A stretch of DNA of 5,904 nt, taken from positions 1 through 5,904 of the forward strand of contig JASHUC010000056.1 of NCBI GenBank assembly GCA_030040235.1, in the 5' to 3' direction. A model generated the notes under the pieces. It saw only the letters and a program-made list of their open reading frames with translations. It was not told where the DNA came from and ran no database searches. Both the position numbers and the translations under genes were made by a program. Within the stretch, counting starts at the first letter, position 1; each line of letters opens with the position of its first letter. This document shows positions 1-5,057 of this stretch, in pieces. This stretch comes from Gammaproteobacteria bacterium (GTDB lineage: Bacteria > Pseudomonadota > Gammaproteobacteria > Steroidobacterales > Steroidobacteraceae).

Positions 1-259
1 GAGGCGAACTCCAGGCCTGCCCTGTAGAGACTCATAGACTCGCCGAAGGCTTCGGCTTGGGCGGGCACTAGGATCGGGCGTGACGAGCCCGATAACACGC
101 TCCGCATCCACGGCGACACCTGTGGATGAAGGCATAGTCCAGCCCGCAACGAAAGCTGCGGATACGCTGTCCCCCCGCCTCCACCAGATTCCGAAGCGCT
201 CCCGGCCTTCCGCCGGGAGCGACTCGGAAATTCCTCTCGCAACGGCGTGCCGGGCCGGC
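1..259. other. Non-coding stretch with nested inverted repeats (possible structured RNA)
   Basis: I find no convincing gene here. The frames that stay open have much weaker third-position GC than the neighbouring genes: a minus-strand frame from an ATG at 135 to the left edge is only about 55% GC at third positions, with no ribosome site. A plus-strand tail ending in TAG at 69-71 is equally weak. The sequence does contain inverted repeats that nest compatibly. Positions 1-6 pair with 176-181. Positions 61-70 pair with 135-147, with a 3-base bulge at 139-141. Inside that helix are hairpins 73-79/87-93 and 105-111/122-128. A separate small hairpin is 42-47/51-56. This is compatible with a multibranched RNA, but I cannot match it to 6S, tmRNA, RNase P, SRP RNA or a riboswitch I know. 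In GC-rich DNA six-base pairings arise easily, so confidence is low. The element may continue beyond the left edge. Confidence 0.28.
191..227 (-). terminator. Strong GC hairpin downstream of aguB, probable terminator
   Basis: Positions 197-206 and 212-221 form a perfect 10-base-pair stem with a 5-base loop. Across a 2x2 internal loop the stem extends by four more pairs (191-194 with 224-227). It begins 33 bases beyond the aguB stop, the usual place for a transcript end. Neither strand has a run of T after the stem, so it is not a textbook intrinsic terminator. It may instead protect the 3' end of the message or act with Rho. Confidence 0.4.
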
Positions 260-1180
260 TCAGCGCTCGCCGCTCAGCGTGAGCAACGCCCCGTAGAGGT
301 CCGGACGGCGATCGCGGAACACGAACCAGTTGTTGCGCAGGTCCTCGAGTGCGGCCAGATCGAAGCTCGCGTAGATGATCGCATCGCCCTCCTCGGGTGC
401 CTCGGCCACCTTTGCGCCCATCGAATCGGCAATGAACGAGGAGCCGTAGAAGCGCACGTACAGGCCCTGCGGGTCCTGCAGCGACCGCTCGAGCCCATAG
501 CGGTTCGCCGCGACGAGCGGCATCAGATTCGCGGCGGCGTGGCCCTGCTGCGTGCGCTGCCAATGGTCCCTCGAGTTGACCGGCACCGCCGGTGGCGGCT
601 CGGTGCCGATCGCCGTGGGAAACAGCAGGACCTCTGCGCCGCCGAGCGCCATGGCTCGCGCGGCTTCCGGAAACCATTGATCCCAGCAGATGCCGACGCC
701 GATGCGCGCGAAGCGCGTGCTCCACACTTTGAATCCGGTATCGCCGGGACTGAAGTAGTGCTTCTCCTGGTATCCGGGTCCGTTGGGAATGTGCGATTTG
801 CGGTACACGCCGAGCACCGTCCCGTCGGCATCGACAATCGCGACGGAGTTGAAAAACGCGACCGGCGCGCGCTCGAAGAAACTCACCGGCAGCACCACGC
901 CGAGCTCGCGTGCGAGGCCGCGCAAGCGCTGCACGGCGCGACTCTCTTCGACGCTGCGCGCGAGCGCCAGATGCCGCGAGTCCTGCTCGATGCAGAAATA
1001 AGGCGTCTCGAAAAGCTCCGGCAGCTGAATCAGCTGCGCCCCGCGCGAGGCTGCCTCGCGCACGTGGCGTTCGGCGCGCGCGAGATTGCCCTCGCGGTCC
1101 CAGTCGCAGGCGAATTGGCATGCGGCCACCGTGAGCGGGCGTGGGCTGCGGGCAAAGTGTGCCGGGCGGCTGTCGACCAT
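260..1180 (-). CDS. aguB: N-carbamoylputrescine amidase
   Basis: This cytoplasmic enzyme hydrolyses N-carbamoylputrescine to putrescine, CO2 and ammonia, the last step of the agmatine route from arginine to polyamines. The 306-residue protein is a single carbon-nitrogen hydrolase (nitrilase superfamily) domain from about residue 15 to 300, close to the usual AguB length. The catalytic triad is visible: Glu55 in LPELFE, Lys128 in YRKSHIPNGPGYQEKHYF, and the nucleophile Cys165 in GICWDQWFPE. The extended Lys motif and the WDQWFPE block are typical of AguB within the superfamily. The ATG at 1180 is supported by a GGAGGGG ribosome site ending 3 bases upstream. The usual partner, agmatine deiminase AguA, is not in the window; it could lie beyond the left edge or elsewhere. 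A weak -10-like TAGCAT (1228-1233, minus) lies about 50 bases upstream without a good -35. A related nitrilase-family amidase is the main alternative. Confidence 0.93.
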   Translation of the reverse strand: MVDSRPAHFARSPRPLTVAACQFACDWDREGNLARAERHVREAASRGAQLIQLPELFETPYFCIEQDSRHLALARSVEESRAVQRLRGLARELGVVLPVSFFERAPVAFFNSVAIVDADGTVLGVYRKSHIPNGPGYQEKHYFSPGDTGFKVWSTRFARIGVGICWDQWFPEAARAMALGGAEVLLFPTAIGTEPPPAVPVNSRDHWQRTQQGHAAANLMPLVAANRYGLERSLQDPQGLYVRFYGSSFIADSMGAKVAEAPEEGDAIIYASFDLAALEDLRNNWFVFRDRRPDLYGALLTLSGER

Positions 1181-1183
1181 CGA

Positions 1184-1190
1184 CCCCTCC
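1184..1190 (-). promoter_or_regulatory. Ribosome binding site of aguB
   Basis: On the minus strand GGAGGGG lies just before the ATG at 1180, with GGAGG placed 5 bases from the start. It is the clearest Shine-Dalgarno sequence in the window and fixes the aguB start there, giving about 15 extra residues before the first strand of the nitrilase fold. Confidence 0.75.
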
Positions 1191-1341
1191 AGGGAGCGCC
1201 CTCGGCGCCTCGAGTCACCCCGGTCTCATGCTAGTTTCGAACGCCACCGCGCGCCATCCCGATCAAGTCGAGCTCCAGAGCCGGAGCCCCGGGGTTGACG
1301 TGCAGCAGTTCGGCCTCCCCCGCACGGCAGTTTGTTCCGGC

Positions 1342-1359
1342 GCCCCGGCCGCCCGGGGC
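1342..1359 (-). terminator. GC-only hairpin after the dehydrogenase gene, weak terminator candidate
   Basis: Positions 1342-1348 and 1353-1359 form a 7-base-pair stem made only of G-C pairs with a 4-base loop, starting 14 bases beyond the stop of the minus-strand dehydrogenase. There is no T tract after it. It could reduce read-through into aguB, but such GC palindromes also arise by chance in DNA of this composition. Confidence 0.25.
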
Positions 1360-1373
1360 CTGTGGTGCGCTCG

Positions 1374-2363
1374 CTACAGCTGCCGCGCCGCGCCGGGCGG
1401 GGTGGGAAGCGGCCGCCCGGCCGTGTGCCGCACCTGCTCGGTGATCCGGATCGCCGTCTCGAGCGCGCGCAGGCCCGCCTCGCCGCCCACGACCGGCTGA
1501 CGCCCCGAGCGGATGCACTCGAGAAACGATTCGATCTCGGCCGCGAGCGCATCTCCCGCCTCGAAGCTCTGCTCCTCGATCGTGACCGGCAGCTGCCCTC
1601 CCGAGGGGACCCCGGGGCGCTTGCGGATGAGGGTCAGGATCTTCTGCTGAAGATCGATCGAGAGATACGCCTCATCCTGGGGGCTGAAGAGGCGCAGCTT
1701 GCGCTCGATCTTCAGGCTCACCCGGCTGGCGGTGACATTCGCCACGCACCCATTGGCGAAATTGAGCCGGGCATTGGCAATGTCGATCTCCTCGGAGAAC
1801 ACGGGGGTTCCGATGGCATCGATCGAGCTCAACTCGGCCCCGACGATCGTCTGCACGATGTCGATGTCGTGAATCATCAGATCGAGCACCACATTCACGT
1901 CGGTGCCCCGCTCACGATACGGCGCGAGCCGGTGGCACTCGATGAAGCGCGGCGTCCCGAGATACGGCTCGGCCGCGAGAATTGCCGCGTTGAAACGCTC
2001 GAGGTGGCCGACCTGCAGCACGCGGCCGCGCTCGGCGGCGAGCCGGATCAGCTCGCGGGCCTCGGCCGGCGTCTCGGTGATCGGCTTCTCGACGAGCACG
2101 TGCGCACCGCCTGCGAGGAGCTCCCGGGCGATCGGGAAATGTCCTGCGGTCGGTGTGGCGATGCTCACCGCATCCACTTGACCGATGAGGGCGCTTGCAG
2201 CGGGCAAGGCGCGCGTGCCGAGCTCGGCGGCGACACTTTCGCGCACCTGCGGGTTGGAGTCCACCACCGCCACCAGCTCGCAACTTGCGTTGCGGGCGTA
2301 CTTTTGCGCATGGAACCGGCCGAGATACCCGACCCCCACCACCGCCGCTCTGATTTTTTCCAT
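1374..2363 (-). CDS. Gfo/Idh/MocA-family NAD(P)-dependent dehydrogenase, GnnA-like
   Basis: This 329-residue protein is a cytoplasmic sugar-type oxidoreductase. The N-terminal Rossmann fold (about 4-120) shows the dinucleotide loop GVGYLG at 10-15, with Asp35 at the end of the second strand, as expected for NAD binding. The family signature EKP is at 92-94, and VGHLERFN follows at 118-125. The C-terminal alpha/beta domain (about 125-310) contains DLMIHDID at 160-167, whose His164 and Asp165 sit where the family places catalytic residues. The blocks HLERFN, HRLAPYRERGTDVNVVLDLMIHDIDI and DIANARLNFANGCVANVTASR resemble, from memory, the GnnA/MviM-like proteins found in lpx clusters. Those oxidise UDP-GlcNAc at C3 so that GnnB can aminate it for amide-linked lipid A. 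No lpx gene or gnnB is visible, so the substrate is not established. The start has no clear ribosome site; a CATAAT element lies 10 bases upstream, so a leaderless or nearly leaderless message is possible. Family assignment is firm, substrate tentative. Confidence 0.88.
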   Translation of the reverse strand: MEKIRAAVVGVGYLGRFHAQKYARNASCELVAVVDSNPQVRESVAAELGTRALPAASALIGQVDAVSIATPTAGHFPIARELLAGGAHVLVEKPITETPAEARELIRLAAERGRVLQVGHLERFNAAILAAEPYLGTPRFIECHRLAPYRERGTDVNVVLDLMIHDIDIVQTIVGAELSSIDAIGTPVFSEEIDIANARLNFANGCVANVTASRVSLKIERKLRLFSPQDEAYLSIDLQQKILTLIRKRPGVPSGGQLPVTIEEQSFEAGDALAAEIESFLECIRSGRQPVVGGEAGLRALETAIRITEQVRHTAGRPLPTPPGAARQL

Positions 2364-2378
2364 GGCGGCGGCTATTAT
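2350..2378 (+). promoter_or_regulatory. Candidate sigma-70 promoter for the small membrane protein gene, in a divergent region
   Basis: CTGATT (2350-2355) and TATTAT (2373-2378) are separated by 17 bases. The -10 matches the consensus at five of six positions and the -35 at three. Transcription would begin near 2385, about 20 bases before the ATG at 2405. The same AT-rich patch read on the other strand gives CATAAT, a possible -10 for the dehydrogenase gene, though without a good -35. The -35 lies inside the start of the dehydrogenase coding region, so the two promoters would overlap. Confidence 0.4.
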
Positions 2379-2404
2379 GCGCGCTTGGAGCCCTCTTCCC
2401 GCAC

Positions 2405-2710
2405 ATGAGCGTCCCTGCCCCTTCGCGCGCTACCGCAGGCCTCGCGGGCACCCTGCGCCGCGAGCTCATCGTCCTCGGTGCAGCGCTTGCATTCGGCGTG
2501 CTCGCCGTGCCGCCTCTTCTGTGGCTCGCCGGAACGCGCACCCTCGGCCCCTACGCCGGGGGAGGAGTCGCGGCGCTCGTTGCCAACTTTTTCCGTGGGC
2601 TCGCGAGCGGCGCGCTCGCCTTCTGGCTCGTCGCGCTCGGCCCCTACCTCGTGTTGACGGCCCTTCGCGCCCTGCTGGCCTTGATGCGGACACGACCCCT
2701 CGAGGATTGA
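2405..2710 (+). CDS. Small inner-membrane protein with two predicted helices, function unknown
   Basis: I do not recognise this 101-residue protein. The composition is strongly hydrophobic with two likely membrane helices, about 21-43 (starting LIVLGAALAFGVLAV) and about 68-93 (SGALAFWLVALGPYLVLTALRALLAL). Arg18-Arg19 precede the first helix and Arg95/Arg97 follow the second. By the positive-inside rule both ends would face the cytoplasm, with a short glycine-rich periplasmic loop near 45-62. The codon pattern matches neighbouring genes. The frame is in the right orientation after a plausible promoter, which supports it as real, but it has no good ribosome site: GGAG at 2387-2390 is 14 bases from the ATG. 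It lies 180 bases ahead of prc on the same strand and could be co-transcribed with it. No catalytic motif is seen. Confidence 0.7.
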   Translation: MSVPAPSRATAGLAGTLRRELIVLGAALAFGVLAVPPLLWLAGTRTLGPYAGGGVAALVANFFRGLASGALAFWLVALGPYLVLTALRALLALMRTRPLED

Positions 2711-2825
2711 ACTTGCCGCATTAAGTCACCCTCTCATGGAGAACCTCTTACATAAGCGACGCCCGGCGAACTCGAGCTTGACGCATCGCATACCCCGAAG
2801 CTGCCGCTGCACCCTGCAAGAGCCC

Positions 2826-2854
2826 TTGATGCGGTGGCCCGAGCACTCTAGCCT
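2826..2854 (+). promoter_or_regulatory. Weak candidate promoter ahead of prc
   Basis: TTGATG (2826-2831) and TAGCCT (2849-2854) are 17 bases apart, matching the sigma-70 consensus at four and three positions. A start near 2861 would give a leader of about 30 bases before the prc ATG. A second TTGACG at 2778-2783 has no matching -10. The rest of the 2711-2890 gap shows no gene and no strong hairpin. Confidence 0.25.
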
Positions 2855-2890
2855 TGTGAACAGAAACCGACCCAACCCGCGAGCCCCACG

Positions 2891-5044
2891 ATGCCGTTTC
2901 GCCTGATGCGCCGCTCGAGCGGCTGGTTTGCCTCTTGCCTCGCCTTCTTGATGGTGCTCGCGGTGGCGAGCGCCGCGCCTGCACCGGCGAGCACCTCCGT
3001 CGTACCCCCGGGAGCCATCGCTCCGACTGAGCGGCAGCGGATGATCGCGCGCCGCGTCGGCTCGATCCTCGAGGAGACGCATTACAGCCGCCGGACAATC
3101 GACCGCAGCATGTCCTCGCAGGTCTACGACCGGTACCTCGAGTTTCTCGATCCCGAGCACAGCTACTTCCTCGCAAGCGACATCGCTCAGTTCGAGCAGT
3201 GGCGCTACAGCTTCGACGACATGATCCACACGGGCGACATCGACCCGGCGTTCGCCATCTTCGCGCGCTTCGAACAGCGCAACCGCGAGCGCCTGCGCTA
3301 TGCGCTCTCGCAGCTCGATACCGAGCCGGACTTCGACCTCAAGGCGTCCTACGACTTCGACCGCCTGCATGCGCCCTGGCCGGCGAGCGAGGCGCAGATG
3401 AACGAGCTTTGGAGCAAGCGCGTCCAGAACGATGAGCTCTCGCTGATGCTCACCGGCAAGAGCTGGAAGGATGCCTCGGACATGCTGCGCAAGCGCTACG
3501 AGCACGTGCTCAAGCGCATCGATCAGGTCACCTCCGAGGACGTGTTCGAGGAGTTGATGAACGCGTACGCGCGCAGCTTCGATCCGCACTCGAGCTATTT
3601 CTCGCCGCGCGACTCGGAGGAGTACCGCATCCAGATGAGCCTCAACTATGAGGGCATCGGCGCCTCGCTCGAGCTCATCGACGATTACGTCACGGTCATG
3701 AACACGATCCCGGGCGGCCCAGCGGCTGTCGCGGGCACGCTGAAGGCGAACGACCGCATCACCGGCGTCGGCCAGGGCAAGGATGGGGCGTTCACGGACG
3801 TGATCGGCTGGCGCCTCGACGATGTGGTGCAGCTCATCCGCGGCAAGGCCGGCACGACCGTGAAGCTGCAGATCCTCCCCGCAGGCGTTGCGCCCGGCTC
3901 ACCGGAGAAGACCCTGCTCTTCGTCCGCAACAAAGTCTCGCTCGACAACCAGGCCGCGCACTCGGAGGTGCGCACGATCGATCGCAACGGTCGCATGCTC
4001 AAGATCGGGGTGATCACCGTGCCCGCTTTCTACGAAGACGTTCAGGCGCAGAATGCGGGTGACGAGAACTACCGCAGCACGACTCGCGACGTGCGCAATC
4101 TGATCGATCAGTTGAAGAACCAGGGTATCGACGGCCTGGTGCTCGATCTGCGCGAGAACGGCGGCGGCTACCTGCCCGAGGCGACCGCGCTCACGGGACT
4201 TTTCATCGACAAGGGACCCGTGGTGCAACTCAAGGACACGACGGGACGCCTCGAGGTGCTCGACGATCCCGACAAGGGCCCCGTCTACAACGGCCCGCTC
4301 GCGGTGCTCGTCGACCGTTACAGCGCTTCGGCCTCCGAGATCTTCGCCGCGGCCATCCAGGACTACCACCGGGGCGTCATCGTCGGACAGCGCACCTTCG
4401 GCAAGGGCACGGTGCAGAACCTGGTGCCGCTCGACCGCTGGTCGCAGCGGCCGGTCAACGGCCAACTGACCGTGACGATCGGCAAGTTCTATCGGGTGAC
4501 GGGTGAGAGCACCCAACGGCTGGGCGTCCAACCCGACGTGCCGCTGCCCTCGCCGATCGACATGGACGATGTCGGGGAGAGCTCGCTCGAGGCGGCGCTG
4601 CCCTGGGATCGAATTGCCCCAGTCGCCTTCACAGCATGGCGGCCGGCCGCCGGCCCCGCCATACCCGTGCCCACTCTGGCGCTTGCCGAGGATGCGCGCG
4701 CCCAGCACGATCCCAACTATCGCTGGCTCGTTCAGGAAGTTTCGGCGAGCGAGGATATGCAGGGCGACAAGAGCCTCTCGCTCAACTTGCAGCAGCGGCA
4801 GGCCGAGCGTGCTCGCGAGGATCGTGACCGGCTCGCGCGGGAGAATCTGCGACGCGCGGCACAGGGCCTTCCGGCGATCAAATCCGTCGAGGATATCGAT
4901 CCGGCCGAAGCCTCGGACATCATCCTCACGCAGGCGACGCAGGTGGTCGGGGACATGATCACCGGTGGGGGGCGCACACCCATGCCCGCCGGTCAGACCG
5001 TGCGCCGCGACGATGCCGTGCCGCGCGCAGTGCCGGCGCACTGA
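2891..5044 (+). CDS. prc: Tail-specific (C-terminal processing) periplasmic serine protease Prc/Tsp
   Basis: This 717-residue S41A endopeptidase is expected to act in the periplasm, where the family processes lipoproteins and peptidoglycan-related enzymes and degrades tagged proteins from the C terminus. A signal peptide is visible: basic residues 4-8, hydrophobic 12-26, and a signal peptidase I site ASA|A at 28/29. Then come the Tsp N-terminal domain (about 45-240), a PDZ domain (about 249-335, with EGIGASLE at 254-261), the S41 catalytic domain (about 360-555) and the C-terminal DUF3340-type domain (about 556-690). The nucleophile is Ser480 in YSASASE and the general base Lys505 in FGKG, the 25-residue spacing of E. 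coli Prc. Asp491 matches the conserved Asp of that family, and DLRENGGG is at 419-426. It is somewhat longer than E. coli Prc (682), mainly through a proline-rich segment near 575-600 and a disordered tail. The ATG lacks a good ribosome site; Met6 is an alternative start that leaves the signal peptide intact. Confidence 0.96.
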   Translation: MPFRLMRRSSGWFASCLAFLMVLAVASAAPAPASTSVVPPGAIAPTERQRMIARRVGSILEETHYSRRTIDRSMSSQVYDRYLEFLDPEHSYFLASDIAQFEQWRYSFDDMIHTGDIDPAFAIFARFEQRNRERLRYALSQLDTEPDFDLKASYDFDRLHAPWPASEAQMNELWSKRVQNDELSLMLTGKSWKDASDMLRKRYEHVLKRIDQVTSEDVFEELMNAYARSFDPHSSYFSPRDSEEYRIQMSLNYEGIGASLELIDDYVTVMNTIPGGPAAVAGTLKANDRITGVGQGKDGAFTDVIGWRLDDVVQLIRGKAGTTVKLQILPAGVAPGSPEKTLLFVRNKVSLDNQAAHSEVRTIDRNGRMLKIGVITVPAFYEDVQAQNAGDENYRSTTRDVRNLIDQLKNQGIDGLVLDLRENGGGYLPEATALTGLFIDKGPVVQLKDTTGRLEVLDDPDKGPVYNGPLAVLVDRYSASASEIFAAAIQDYHRGVIVGQRTFGKGTVQNLVPLDRWSQRPVNGQLTVTIGKFYRVTGESTQRLGVQPDVPLPSPIDMDDVGESSLEAALPWDRIAPVAFTAWRPAAGPAIPVPTLALAEDARAQHDPNYRWLVQEVSASEDMQGDKSLSLNLQQRQAERAREDRDRLARENLRRAAQGLPAIKSVEDIDPAEASDIILTQATQVVGDMITGGGRTPMPAGQTVRRDDAVPRAVPAH

Positions 5045-5057
5045 GCAGCGCTAGCGC
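5028..5057. terminator. Hairpin and palindrome at the convergent gene junction
   Basis: Only six bases separate the prc stop from the stop of the opposing gene. CAGTGC (5028-5033) and GCACTG (5038-5043) form a 6-base-pair stem with a CGGC loop that covers the end of prc. Next to it is a perfect 10-base palindrome, GCGCTAGCGC (5048-5057), which spans the opposing TAG stop. There is no T run on either strand. A shared bidirectional transcript end is plausible but unproven. Confidence 0.25.

Noticed and set aside
41..66. Glycine riboswitch, because CGCCGAAGG occurs at 41-49
   Set aside because: The string is part of a simple hairpin, and the other conserved aptamer segment with the CAGGCAAAAGGAC-like sequence is absent.
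1..135. Partial minus-strand gene starting at ATG 135 and running off the left edge
   Set aside because: The frame is open, but third-position GC is only about 55%, there is no ribosome site, and the same bases take part in several inverted repeats. It is not strong enough to call.
11..160. Cobalamin riboswitch, because CCAGGCCTGCC and GCCCGCAAC resemble its conserved boxes
   Set aside because: On the plus strand they occur in the wrong order, the GCCACTG box is missing, and no B12-related gene is nearby.
80..1234. Long plus-strand open frame (384 codons) opposite aguB
   Set aside because: It is the antisense shadow of a clearly conserved gene in GC-rich DNA, where stop codons are rare on the opposite strand. 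Its translation is rich in Arg, Ala and His, with no family resemblance.
1332..2408. Long plus-strand open frame (358 codons) opposite the Gfo/Idh/MocA gene
   Set aside because: The minus-strand frame carries intact family motifs (GVGYLG, EKP, DLMIHDID). The plus frame is low-complexity and only mirrors that codon bias.
2726..3589. Minus-strand open frame of 287 codons overlapping the prc gap and 5' part of prc
   Set aside because: Most of it is antisense to the conserved N-terminal domain of Prc, and the remainder lies in a gap with no independent coding signal.
3899..5041. Minus-strand open frame of 380 codons opposite the Prc catalytic domain
   Set aside because: It is antisense to the S41 active-site region, which is unmistakable on the plus strand; its composition fits a shadow frame.
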